Shown piece after piece: positions 7,728 through 16,460 of a DNA stretch of 64,000 nucleotides. Below the pieces are notes generated by a model. It did not search any database and was not told the origin of the DNA. It saw only the letters and a program-made list of their open reading frames with translations. Source of the stretch: Crystallibacter degradans (GTDB lineage Bacteria > Actinomycetota > Actinomycetes > Actinomycetales > Micrococcaceae); contig NZ_JABBCH010000006.1 of the NCBI RefSeq assembly GCF_012952295.1, positions 124,001 through 188,000 of the forward strand, given 5' to 3'. Each line of letters starts with the position of its first letter. Positions within the stretch are counted from its first letter, which is position 1. The position numbers and the translations under genes were made by a program.

Positions 7728-9206
7728 GTGAACAACTTCAAGCGCCTGGATGAAGCTATTGTCCGCATGGCGAAGGGCTCATTCGCCCAGCAGCACAGCG
7801 CCCCGACGATCGGTGGGCCACTGCCGCTAGGCATACTGCCGCCGGCGGTGGGCACGGCGGGACACTCGAAGAATGTCATAGTGCAGAAGTACGGCGGCTC
7901 GTCGGTGGCGGATGCCGCAGGTATTCGGCGCGTTGCTCAGCGGGTGGCCGAGACACAGGCATCTGGACATCAGGTAGTAGCAGTGGTGTCCGCTATGGGC
8001 GACGCCACCGACGACTTGTTGGATCTCGCGGCCAGTGTCTCGCCTCATCCGCCTGCCCGCGAGCTCGACACCTTATTGACGACTGGTGAACTCGTTTCCG
8101 CGGCCTTGCTGGCGATCGCGTTGGCGGATCTGGGAGCCGATGTTCGGACATTCACAGGAAGCGCGGCGGGCCTCATTACCGACGACTTCCATGGCAAAGC
8201 GCGCATTGTCGATGTCGACCCGCGCCGGATCCGCGCCTGCCTGAAGAACGGTCAGATCGCCGTCGTGGCAGGCTTCCAGGGCAGGAGCCGCAAAGGGAAG
8301 ACGGTCACCACTCTCGGGAGGGGAGGCTCGGACCTGACCGCCGTCGCGCTCGCCGCAGCACTAGGTGCAAGCGTCTGTGAGGTCTATACGGATGTCGACG
8401 GTATCTACACGGCGGATCCACGGATCGTGCCCAATGCCCGCAAGATCGATGTGCTCGCCAGCGAGGAAATGCTTGAGTTCGCAGCCTCGGGAGCAAAGGT
8501 TCTCCACCTCCGATGCATCGAGTACGCTCGCCGCTTCGGCGTTCCGATTCATGTCCGATCCTCGTTCGCGCAAAAGCAGGGCACAATGATTCTGCCCAGT
8601 CTCGACCAGCACCATTCGGAGGCGCAGGCAGGCGAACAGACTCTGGTTTCGGACGTGGCAAGCGTCAACTCTGCAGCACAAGTCACCGTCGCTGGTATCC
8701 CAGACTGCTCCAGGACCGCCGCACGGCTCCTTCAGGACCTCGCCGCAGCGGGACTGAGCATTGAAATGCTCGCCCAAAACCCGCGAGATGCCAGCACCGA
8801 ACTCGCCGATATCACTTTTACCCTTCCGTCCGCGGAGGTGCCGGCAGCGATTGCGGCTCTGGACGCGGCCCAGAGCCGCATCGGATTCGAAGCTCTCCAC
8901 CACAACGACGAAGTAGGCAAGGTCTCGCTCACTGGACTCGGGATGCGCTCTTCCCCCACTGCCTTCAGCACATTTTTCAAAGCGCTGGCCGACGCCGGAA
9001 TCAGTCCGGAAATCATCTCAATTTCGGAACTGTGCATCGCGGCTGTGACGCCTGCCAATCAGCTTGCCGATGCTGTCCGAGCGCTCCAGATGGCTCTTGG
9101 TCTAACGCCGCGGGAGGAGGAAGTGGCGGCCGATGCGCACGCCAGACACACGTCCCCTGTTCGTGTTCAGGCGGCCGCGTCAACGGGGCAAAGGGATTTT
9201 CCATGA
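7728..9206 (+). CDS. lysC-like: Aspartate kinase of the diaminobutyrate/polymer cluster
   Basis: Phosphorylates L-aspartate, the first step toward aspartate semialdehyde, the substrate of the upstream aminotransferase. The kinase domain starts with VIVQKYGGSSVAD and includes VVAVVSAMGDATDDLL, TTGELVSAALLA, GFQGRSRKGKTVTTLGRGGSD and the YTDVDGIYTADPR loop. Two ACT-type regulatory segments follow. In the last ACT region the usual ELISTSEIRIS is changed to EIISISELCIA, which may affect feedback inhibition. The start is uncertain: GTG 7728 has GGGGGTCAGG upstream, while ATG 7716, GTG 7698 and ATG 7767 are alternatives, and about 50 residues precede the conserved kinase start in any case. Chromosomal lysC is normally paired with asd; this copy is not. 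Confidence 0.88.
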   Translation: MNNFKRLDEAIVRMAKGSFAQQHSAPTIGGPLPLGILPPAVGTAGHSKNVIVQKYGGSSVADAAGIRRVAQRVAETQASGHQVVAVVSAMGDATDDLLDLAASVSPHPPARELDTLLTTGELVSAALLAIALADLGADVRTFTGSAAGLITDDFHGKARIVDVDPRRIRACLKNGQIAVVAGFQGRSRKGKTVTTLGRGGSDLTAVALAAALGASVCEVYTDVDGIYTADPRIVPNARKIDVLASEEMLEFAASGAKVLHLRCIEYARRFGVPIHVRSSFAQKQGTMILPSLDQHHSEAQAGEQTLVSDVASVNSAAQVTVAGIPDCSRTAARLLQDLAAAGLSIEMLAQNPRDASTELADITFTLPSAEVPAAIAALDAAQSRIGFEALHHNDEVGKVSLTGLGMRSSPTAFSTFFKALADAGISPEIISISELCIAAVTPANQLADAVRALQMALGLTPREEEVAADAHARHTSPVRVQAAASTGQRDFP

Positions 9207-9387
9207 CATTCGGCTGGAAGGGAAGGCGGACGGTTGGACACCCTGCTCGTGCCGGCCCGTTCCCGCGGTCGAAAACCACCGCAGGCAGCCCCTAACCGAG
9301 ACAACCCCGTTACCTTTCTTATAGCCCCAAAACGAGCAAGAATCGGGGTTGCTGGCCTGTCGGCCCCGGCATGATTTAGTCCCCCAG

Positions 9388-9567
9388 TCGACCATGATCC
9401 GGGGGGGTGTTGTCACCGGGGTTCGATAGGCGCCAGGGGATCGCTAATGGGGACCAGACCAGCCGCGGACACCACCGCGGCAGGCCGGCCGTAACGTGGA
9501 TGCCGAGCTCTGGGGCCGCAGGACATGCCAGCGCTGTCGCACTGGATCCAACTTCCGGAGGTAAGCA
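9388..9567 (+). ncRNA. Candidate bridge-RNA region of the IS110 element
   Basis: IS110-subgroup elements encode a structured guide (bridge) RNA in the non-coding DNA between the left end and the recombinase gene. Here that interval is about 180 bases, contains no open frame of note, and has several G+C-rich complementary segments (for example around 9460-9475, CCGCGGACACCACCGCGG). The assignment rests on position and family knowledge; I did not fold the RNA or identify target- and donor-binding loops. Confidence 0.4.
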
Positions 9568-10767
9568 GTGATCAAGGACCACGAAACGGTCGATGTCTTC
9601 ATCGGCGTCGACGTCGGTAAATCCAACCACCACGCCGTGGCCCTGGACAAAAAAGGCAAAAAACTCCTCGACAAGGCGCTGCCGCAGGACGAGGCGAAAC
9701 TACGCTCGATCATCGACAAACTCGCCAAACACGGGACGCTGCTGCTGGTCGTGGACCAGCCCGCCACCATCGGCGCCCTCCCGGTCGCGGTGGCCCAGGC
9801 CGCCGGCATCATGGTCGGCTACCTGCCCGGCCTGGCCATGCGCCGCATCGCGGACCTGCACCCCGGCGAAGCCAAAACCGATGCCCGGGACGCCTACATC
9901 ATCGCCGAAGCCGCCCGCACGATGCCGCACACGCTGCGCTCGATCGCGGTCGCCGACGAGCAGGCCGCGGAACTGTCCATGCTCTGCGGTTTCGACGACG
10001 ACCTGGCCAAGCAGGCCACCGCCGCCTCGAACCGGATCCGCGGGCTGCTGACCCAGATCCACCCCGCCCTGGAGCGGGCCGTCGGCCCGCACCTGGACCA
10101 CCCCGTGATGGCCGAACTGCTACGCAAATACCCCGGCCCCGAGGCGCTGCGCCGGGCCGGGCAGACACGGGTCGCCGCGTTCATGGTCAAGTACGCCCCG
10201 CGCGCCGGCAAGCCCTGGGCCGCGGAGATCTTCGCCGCCCTGGACCAGCAGAGCGTGGTCGTCTCCGGCACCGGCGCCGCCGGCATCGTGCTGCCCCAGC
10301 TCGCCGCGCAGCTGGCCCAGCTGCGCACCTCCCGCGCCGAGGTCCTGGCCCAGGTGGAGAAACTCGTGGAGGCCCACCCTCTTCACCAACTCCTGACGTC
10401 CCTGCCGGCGGTCGGCGTCAGGACGGCAGCCCGGATCATCACCGAGGTTGTCGGCAAGGAATTCAAGACCGCAGGCCACCTCGGATCCTACTCCGGGCTC
10501 TCGCCCGTCACCTGGCGCTCGGGAACCTCGATCCGCGGCGACCACTCCTCGAAAAAGGGCAACAAAATCCTCAAACGCGCCCTCTTCCTCTCCGCCTTCG
10601 CGGCCCTGAAAGACCCGGTCTCCCGCGCCTACTACGACCGCAAACGGACCGAAGGCAAACGACACAACCAGGCCCTGATCGCCCTCGCCCGACGCCGCTG
10701 CGACGTCATCTTCGCCATGCTGCGCGACGGCACACTCTACGAGGCACCCGCAGCCCAGGCCGCCTAA
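9568..10767 (+). CDS. IS110 family transposase (DEDD recombinase)
   Basis: A 399-residue recombinase starting at GTG, eight bases after GGAGG. The N-terminal RuvC-like DEDD domain shows FIGVDVGKSNHHAVAL (first Asp), LLVVDQPATIG and EAKTDARDAYIIAE. The C-terminal transposase_20 domain contains LPAVGVRTAARIITEV, SYSGLSPVTWRSG and KKGNKILKRALFLSAFAA with the conserved serine-type region of IS110 enzymes. Full length with no frameshift, so the element could be active. It is in the same orientation as the flanking biosynthetic genes. Confidence 0.93.
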   Translation: MIKDHETVDVFIGVDVGKSNHHAVALDKKGKKLLDKALPQDEAKLRSIIDKLAKHGTLLLVVDQPATIGALPVAVAQAAGIMVGYLPGLAMRRIADLHPGEAKTDARDAYIIAEAARTMPHTLRSIAVADEQAAELSMLCGFDDDLAKQATAASNRIRGLLTQIHPALERAVGPHLDHPVMAELLRKYPGPEALRRAGQTRVAAFMVKYAPRAGKPWAAEIFAALDQQSVVVSGTGAAGIVLPQLAAQLAQLRTSRAEVLAQVEKLVEAHPLHQLLTSLPAVGVRTAARIITEVVGKEFKTAGHLGSYSGLSPVTWRSGTSIRGDHSSKKGNKILKRALFLSAFAALKDPVSRAYYDRKRTEGKRHNQALIALARRRCDVIFAMLRDGTLYEAPAAQAA

Positions 10768-10925
10768 AAGAGCCGCACACCAGCCGGCCGGCACCCGCCG
10801 CCGGCCGATACCCCCTGCCCAAAAACCCCGACCCGACGCAGCAACGAAAAACGGCCGAACCGCTTGACAAAGAACATAGGGACACCCCCCAGACACCGAA
10901 AGCACCGTATCAACGAGAGGTACCG

Positions 10926-13900
10926 ATGGCTCTGGCTGATAATTCCTATCCTGCACGCACCGCGGCTGACGCAGTTCATGAGACGGTGCCAGCTACTTTG
11001 GACCAGTTGCTGCTGCAGTCCTCGCACCACCAGAGTGTGCGGTGGTCTCCGGGTGAGCGTCTGGAAACGCTCTTCGAGAGCCAATGCGACTCGTTACGCC
11101 GCGATGGCCGCGCAGGCCAGTTGGCGGTCGACTCCGGGGACTCGACGTTGACCTACGATCAGCTGGACGCGCAGGCCAATCAGTTGGCCCGTCATTTGCT
11201 GGCCGACGGCGCACAGGCCGGCGACCGCATTGCGCTGCTGTTCGACAATGCGGTGTGGTCCTATGTCGCGATGCTGGCGGTGCTGAAGATTCAGGCGGCG
11301 TATGTGCCGTTGGACGCCGGGTTCCCCACGGACCGGATGGGATACATCATGGAGGACTCCGGGACCAGCCGCGTGCTGACCCAGAGCCACCTGACCAGTC
11401 TCTTGCCGGAAGTCTGCTGCCGCGCTCTGGCTTTGGACGCGGCCGCCACGGACGTCGCGGGTCTGCCTGGCTCCCGACTCACAGACATCGAGAAGCCCGA
11501 GCCGGTCGAGGACTTGGCCTACGTCATCTATACTTCGGGGTCCACCGGCCGCCCCAAGGGGGTGGGCATCGAACACTCCAGCATTTGCAACTTCGTCCGC
11601 GTCGCCGCCGAGGTCTACGGATATCAGAGCGACGACCGTGTCTATCAGGGGCTGACGATCGCCTTCGACTTCTCGGTCGAGGAGATGTGGGTGCCGTGGA
11701 TGGTCGGAGCGACGCTGGTGCCCAAGCCGAGTTCGAAGAGCCTGCTCGGAGCGGACCTGGGACGCTTCGTAACCGACAACCGTATTACCGCGATGTGTTG
11801 TGTACCAACCCTGCTGGCCACGCTGGAGGATGAGCTCCCCGACCTGCGTTTCTTGCTCGTCTCCGGTGAAGCCTGCCCGCGCGATCTGGCAGAGCGCTGG
11901 CACCGGCCGGGCCGGCGATTCCTCAATGTCTACGGACCTACAGAAGCGACCGTGACCGCCACGTGGGACGTCATGCACCCCGACAAGCCCATTACCCTAG
12001 GTCAGCCGCTGCCGACCTACACGACCATGATCCTGGATCCCGAGAAGCCACGGGCCCTGCCGCGGGGCGAGATGGGTGAGATCGGCATCGCCGGAATCGG
12101 ACTCGCAGTCGGGTACATGAACCATCCCGAGAAGACGAATGCAGTTTTCATCCCCGACTTCATGGGCATTCCGAACAACCCCTCCGGACGCATCTACCGC
12201 AGCGGCGACCTTGGCCGCATCACGAACGACGGGTTGATCGAGTACTACGGCCGGATCGACACCCAGGTCAAGATCCGCGGATACCGGATTGAGCTGTCCG
12301 AGATTGAATCGGTGCTCCTGCAAGTCCCCGGGATCGCGCAGGCAGTGGTCGCGACGCATGAATCAGCACCGGGGATGACAGAGCTCGCCGCGTTCTATAC
12401 GTTGCGCCACGGCGTCTCCGATCTCGCGCCGCAGATGATCAGGGAGGAGCTCCGCGACCGGCTGCCGAGCTACATGATCCCGGCCTTCTACGAGCAGCTT
12501 GAGACCATGCCGATGCTGCCCAGCGACAAGGCCGACCGGAAAAACCTGCCGACGCCCAGCAACCGGGTGAGCGACTCGGCCGACGCCGAGTACTGCGAAC
12601 CCGCCACGGATATCGAGGCGGCTCTGGCCGAGCAGCTTGGAGCCGTGCTGGGAATGGAACGCATCTCCGTGGAGGCGCACATCTTCGACAACCTCGGGGC
12701 CAACTCCCTGCTGATTGCGCGCTTCTCCGCTGAGTTGCGCAAAAACACCGACCTGCCGCCGGTCGGTGTACAGATCATCTACGAGCATCCGACCATTCGA
12801 GGTCTAGCTGCGGCAATCGCGGCTCCGGCCGCCGCAGACGTATGGGCGGAACAGGAACCACGTCCCCGGCCCAAACGAGGGCGGGCCACCATTTTCGACA
12901 TGGTGCTCTGCGGTTTTCTGCAAGCTGTACTCGCCATTGCCTACTCCTATGCATTCATCACGGCGATCGTGGCAGGCTACCTCTGGGTCGCCGCAGGTGC
13001 CAATATCCTGGAGAGCTGGGGACGTTCGGTCATCTTCGGGGTCATCTTCTTCTTGGCTCTTTGCATCGTGCCGATCCTGCTCAAATGGCTGATCCTGGGA
13101 CGGTGGGAAGAGCAACACATTCGCATTTGGTCCCTGGCATACGTGAAATTCTGGTTTGTCCGTGCGCTGGTCAGGCTCAACCCGCTGGCCTACTTCGTCG
13201 GGACCCCAATCCTTCCCTTCTACCTACGGTTGCTGGGCGCAAAGATCGGCCACAACGTCACCATCCTCACCCCCATCACCCCGGTGTGCACCGACCTGTT
13301 GACCATCGGTTCCGGGACGGTGATCAACAAGGATACGTTCTTCCTGTGCTACCGCGCCCATGACGGATGGATCCAGACCGGCCGGGTCACGCTTGGCCAG
13401 GACGTCCTGATCAGCGAGAGGTGCGTGCTGGACATCGACTCCACAATGGGTGACGGAGCGCAACTGGGCCACTCGTCGTCACTGCAGCGACTGCAGTCTG
13501 TACCCGCGGGCGAGAGCTGGCACGGATCCCCTGCCGTGCCGACCGATGTGAACTACCGGTTCATCGAACCGCTGCGGGCCAGCCGACGGCGCCAGATCAC
13601 CTACAGCGCGCTTGTCCTGCTCAACAACATGGCGTTGTTCGCCCCGCTGCTTCTGCTGGCCATCGCGCTGTTCGTGCCGGCCTACTTGGCAACTGACCAT
13701 CTGAATTATGCGGACCCAGGATTCTACGTGGATCTGGTGTTGGTTTCTTTCGTCTTGCTGTTCGGTGGCATCGTCCTCGTGTTGTCCGCTGTGCTGACGA
13801 TTCCTCGGCTGCTCAACCTCCTGATCAAACCGGGGCGGACGTATCCGCTGTACGGTCTGCATTACGCGGTCCACCGGTTAATCATCCGAATGACGAATGT

Positions 13901-15005
13901 CTTCCAGTTCATGCACATCAGCGGAGACAGCTCACTGGCCGTGCACTACCTCCGTCTGTTGGGCTACAAGCAACCCAACCAGATACAGACCGGATCGAAT
14001 TTCGGGACCGAACTCGACCACGAGAACCCTTACCTGACCACGGTGGGATCCGGGACCATGATCTCCGACGGCGTGTCGATCATGAACGCCGACTACTCAA
14101 GTACGTCCTTCAGCGTAACCGAGGTAAAAATCGGGACGAATAACTTCTTCGGCAACGACATCCCGTATCCCGCAGGTGCTCGTGCGGGCGACAACGTTCT
14201 GTTCGGCAGCAAGACCATGATTCCCATCCACGGCGAGGTCCGGCAAAACGTCGGCTTGCTGGGTTCACCGGCATTCGAGATTCCCCGGTCGGTCGATCGC
14301 GACACGGCGTCGCTCAAGATCGACAGCAGGGAGGAAATCCTCCGTCGGCTGCCGGCCAAAAACCGGCACAACGCGATATCTATTGGACTGTACCTGGCCA
14401 GCCGGTGGGTCCTCGTCCTCGCCGGCCTGCTCGCGTACTCGTTCGCCATCATACTATTCCCGGGTGTTCCGGGCCTGGGGCTCTATGTGGGCACCATCGG
14501 CTTCGGCGCTTTCATGATCGCCTTCTTCATTGTGCTCGAGCGTGCTGCCCAGGGATTCAAAGCGATGGTCCCGATCCGGTGCTCGATCTATGACGTGAGG
14601 TTCTGGCGGCACGAACGGTTCTGGAGGTTCATCGGGTATCCCCTGCCATTCTTCGACGGCACCCCGTTCAAGCCTGTGTTCTGGCGCCTTTACGGCGTGC
14701 GGATGGGCAAGCGGGTCTTCGACGATGGCTGCGTCATTCCGGAGAAAACGTTGGTCACCATCGGCGACGACACGATTCTGAATACTGCCAGCGTCGTCCA
14801 GTGCCACTCAATGGAGGACGGCGTCTTCAAACTGGACGCCATCGACGTCGGCCACGGGGTCACGTTGGGCGTAGGCTCCTACCTGCTGTATGACGCCGTT
14901 ATGGGCGACGGTTCCGTGCTGGAGGCCGACTCCTTCCTGATGAAGGGGAGCCAAGTGCCGAAAGGCGCCCGGTACGGCGGCAACCCCGCACAGGAAATCA
15001 CCTAG
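10926..15005 (+). CDS. pls-like: Pls/PosA-type membrane NRPS, predicted poly(amino acid) synthetase
   Basis: A 1359-residue single-module peptide synthetase with the layout of epsilon-poly-L-lysine synthetase (Pls). The adenylation domain (about 50-545) has YTSGSTGRPKG near residue 202 and catalytic Lys535. A carrier domain (about 565-640) has LGANSL, with Ser594 as the phosphopantetheine site. Three tandem C-terminal soluble domains (about 760-880, 975-1125, 1205-1359), each hexapeptide-repeat-like, are separated and preceded by pairs of membrane helices (about 660-722, 895-960, 1148-1205). There is no ordinary condensation or thioesterase domain. Pls enzymes polymerise one diamino acid through its side-chain amine. 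The nearby diaminobutyrate aminotransferase and aspartokinase make poly(2,4-diaminobutyrate) the most likely product; polylysine is the alternative. The ATG has a GAGAGG site. Confidence 0.9.
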   Translation: MALADNSYPARTAADAVHETVPATLDQLLLQSSHHQSVRWSPGERLETLFESQCDSLRRDGRAGQLAVDSGDSTLTYDQLDAQANQLARHLLADGAQAGDRIALLFDNAVWSYVAMLAVLKIQAAYVPLDAGFPTDRMGYIMEDSGTSRVLTQSHLTSLLPEVCCRALALDAAATDVAGLPGSRLTDIEKPEPVEDLAYVIYTSGSTGRPKGVGIEHSSICNFVRVAAEVYGYQSDDRVYQGLTIAFDFSVEEMWVPWMVGATLVPKPSSKSLLGADLGRFVTDNRITAMCCVPTLLATLEDELPDLRFLLVSGEACPRDLAERWHRPGRRFLNVYGPTEATVTATWDVMHPDKPITLGQPLPTYTTMILDPEKPRALPRGEMGEIGIAGIGLAVGYMNHPEKTNAVFIPDFMGIPNNPSGRIYRSGDLGRITNDGLIEYYGRIDTQVKIRGYRIELSEIESVLLQVPGIAQAVVATHESAPGMTELAAFYTLRHGVSDLAPQMIREELRDRLPSYMIPAFYEQLETMPMLPSDKADRKNLPTPSNRVSDSADAEYCEPATDIEAALAEQLGAVLGMERISVEAHIFDNLGANSLLIARFSAELRKNTDLPPVGVQIIYEHPTIRGLAAAIAAPAAADVWAEQEPRPRPKRGRATIFDMVLCGFLQAVLAIAYSYAFITAIVAGYLWVAAGANILESWGRSVIFGVIFFLALCIVPILLKWLILGRWEEQHIRIWSLAYVKFWFVRALVRLNPLAYFVGTPILPFYLRLLGAKIGHNVTILTPITPVCTDLLTIGSGTVINKDTFFLCYRAHDGWIQTGRVTLGQDVLISERCVLDIDSTMGDGAQLGHSSSLQRLQSVPAGESWHGSPAVPTDVNYRFIEPLRASRRRQITYSALVLLNNMALFAPLLLLAIALFVPAYLATDHLNYADPGFYVDLVLVSFVLLFGGIVLVLSAVLTIPRLLNLLIKPGRTYPLYGLHYAVHRLIIRMTNVFQFMHISGDSSLAVHYLRLLGYKQPNQIQTGSNFGTELDHENPYLTTVGSGTMISDGVSIMNADYSSTSFSVTEVKIGTNNFFGNDIPYPAGARAGDNVLFGSKTMIPIHGEVRQNVGLLGSPAFEIPRSVDRDTASLKIDSREEILRRLPAKNRHNAISIGLYLASRWVLVLAGLLAYSFAIILFPGVPGLGLYVGTIGFGAFMIAFFIVLERAAQGFKAMVPIRCSIYDVRFWRHERFWRFIGYPLPFFDGTPFKPVFWRLYGVRMGKRVFDDGCVIPEKTLVTIGDDTILNTASVVQCHSMEDGVFKLDAIDVGHGVTLGVGSYLLYDAVMGDGSVLEADSFLMKGSQVPKGARYGGNPAQEIT

Positions 15006-15025
15006 ACGTCGAGAGAAGGACGCGG

Positions 15026-15313
15026 ATGGGCTTAACTCAAGACAAGCAAGGCCGCGACGGCCCTGCTGGATATCTCGTCGGTATCGGTGCGGGACTGGCG
15101 ATCGCCAGCAGCCTCGGACTCCATGTTGGCGGCCGGTCTGTTCCTCCGGACCGAGCGCGCGGGCGCACGCTCGATGAAGCATCTCGCCGCGATGGGTACG
15201 ATGGCCTTGACCTCTACTCCGTGCACCTGCTCCCGCTCATCACTGTGGCGCATTATGGGAAACCCGCTACGTTAGAATGCTGTCCTCATGCCGCACTGAT
15301 AAGGACGAAATGA
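15026..15313 (+). CDS. Small ORF coupled to the NRPS and M28 genes
   Basis: A 95-residue frame starting 21 bases after the NRPS stop with a good AGAAGGA site five bases before ATG. Its TGA overlaps the ATG of the M28 peptidase (ATGA at 15310-15313), the usual sign of translational coupling. The first 40 residues include a Gly/Ala-rich hydrophobic stretch (GYLVGIGAGLAIASSLGL) that could be one membrane helix. The rest is polar and unlike any family I recognise and may be a frameshifted or decayed tail. The operon position argues for a real gene; the composition argues for decay. Confidence 0.5.
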   Translation: MGLTQDKQGRDGPAGYLVGIGAGLAIASSLGLHVGGRSVPPDRARGRTLDEASRRDGYDGLDLYSVHLLPLITVAHYGKPATLECCPHAALIRTK

Positions 15314-16347
15314 AACTGCACTGGCACCGGAGAACAATTGTCCTCATCGCGGCGCTCGGGCTGTGTGTTGTCCTTTTGGCGCTTACGCTGGTCAGTGGGC
15401 GGACGGACGATTCCGCGCCGCGGGGTCAGGGTCGCGCGGCAACCGGGCCACAGTCGCAGCCGCAGGCGACCACAGCGTACGAGCATCTGGAAGAGTTTCA
15501 AGCAATTGCCGATGAGCACGGCGACCGAGCTGCCGGCACCTCCGGATATGAGGCCGCGGCTCAGTATGTCGAACAGCAGCTCGCCAGTGCTGGGTATCAA
15601 AGCAGCCGCCAGTACTTCACTGTCGAAGATCATGGCGAAGAATTTGAGTCTTTCAACATCATTGCGGAGACCGATGGCGGCAGCGAAGATAACGTGATCA
15701 TGCTTGGCGCACACCTCGACGGGGTGCAGAACAGCCCAGCAATCAATGACAATGCTTCCGGCGTGGCGGCACTGCTGCAGGCCGCGAAAGAACTGAGCCA
15801 GCGGGATGAGCCCAAGAACAAAGTACGCTTCGCGTGGTGGGGGGCAGAGGAGTTTCGCGAGCCGATCGGTTCTGAGCACTACGTCGAGGACCTGGCCGAC
15901 AGCGGCGAACTCGACGACATCGCCGCCTATCTGAACTTCGACATGGTCGCCTCGCCCAACTATGTCATCGCGGTCTATGACGCACGGGAATCCGATACCT
16001 GGCTCGAAGTGCCTGACGGTTCGAGGCAGATCATGGAGTTCTTCACTGACTACTTCGACTCCCGCGACCAGCCCTGGGTGACTACCGGGTGGAATTTCGA
16101 TTCCGATCAGAGGGCGTTCATTGAGGAAGGCGTTGCAGTAGGCGGCCTGTTCACCGGCAGCAACGAGAGGAAATCGCGTAAGCAGGCCAACATCTTCGGC
16201 GGCGAGGCAAGGGAGCCGCGCGATCCCAATTACCACACGTCAGGCGATGACATCAGCAACGTCGATCAGGAAGCGCTGAGCATTATGACCGACGCAATCA
16301 CACATGCCGCTACCAGCCTGGCTGAGGACAGCAGCGCCCTCGAGTAA
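15310..16347 (+). CDS. Secreted M28 family zinc aminopeptidase
   Basis: A 345-residue precursor with an N-terminal signal/anchor (about 8-30), then an M28 peptidase domain. The zinc ligands and catalytic residues of the family are visible: MLGAHLDGV, AINDNASGVAALL, WWGAEEF, LNFDMV and YHTSGDD. M28 aminopeptidases remove N-terminal residues and act outside the membrane. The ATG at 15310 follows AAGGACGAA and overlaps the stop of the preceding small ORF, so the gene is the last of the NRPS operon. By analogy with polylysine producers, which encode a polymer-degrading peptidase, it may trim or degrade the polymer; that role is inference. Confidence 0.88.
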   Translation: MKLHWHRRTIVLIAALGLCVVLLALTLVSGRTDDSAPRGQGRAATGPQSQPQATTAYEHLEEFQAIADEHGDRAAGTSGYEAAAQYVEQQLASAGYQSSRQYFTVEDHGEEFESFNIIAETDGGSEDNVIMLGAHLDGVQNSPAINDNASGVAALLQAAKELSQRDEPKNKVRFAWWGAEEFREPIGSEHYVEDLADSGELDDIAAYLNFDMVASPNYVIAVYDARESDTWLEVPDGSRQIMEFFTDYFDSRDQPWVTTGWNFDSDQRAFIEEGVAVGGLFTGSNERKSRKQANIFGGEAREPRDPNYHTSGDDISNVDQEALSIMTDAITHAATSLAEDSSALE

Positions 16348-16460
16348 TCGGGGCAGCGGGAAATAGGGCATAAAATCAGCACTAATTATTCAACTCCATC
16401 CGGGCTTACCGTGGAATGAGGCGTCGTCCGTTCCGGACGACCTGACATGGAGGTTCTGTC

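Larger units (their letters stand above)
9381..10892 (+). mobile_element. IS110-family insertion sequence between aspartokinase and NRPS genes
   Basis: The element contains one DEDD transposase gene with a long left non-coding end and about 120 bases of right non-coding DNA, the layout of the IS110 subgroup. Copies of CCCCCAG occur at 9381-9387 and 10886-10892, giving about 1.5 kb, a normal IS110 size. Near the ends, GGGGGGTGT at the left and ACACCCCCC at the right form an imperfect inverted repeat. IS110 elements do not make typical target duplications, so the exact ends are inferred. The right end carries an outward TTGACA (10864-10869), a possible -35 box. The insertion interrupts what looks like a single biosynthetic operon. 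Confidence 0.7.

Noticed and set aside
6257-9206. Ectoine biosynthesis cluster
   Set aside because: EctB and aspartokinase are present, but no ectA, ectC or ectD is found, and the next biosynthetic gene is a Pls-type NRPS.
10864-10893. Complete promoter at the IS110 right end driving the NRPS
   Set aside because: TTGACA is present, but no -10 hexamer lies at 16-18 bases; only an outward -35 half is supported.
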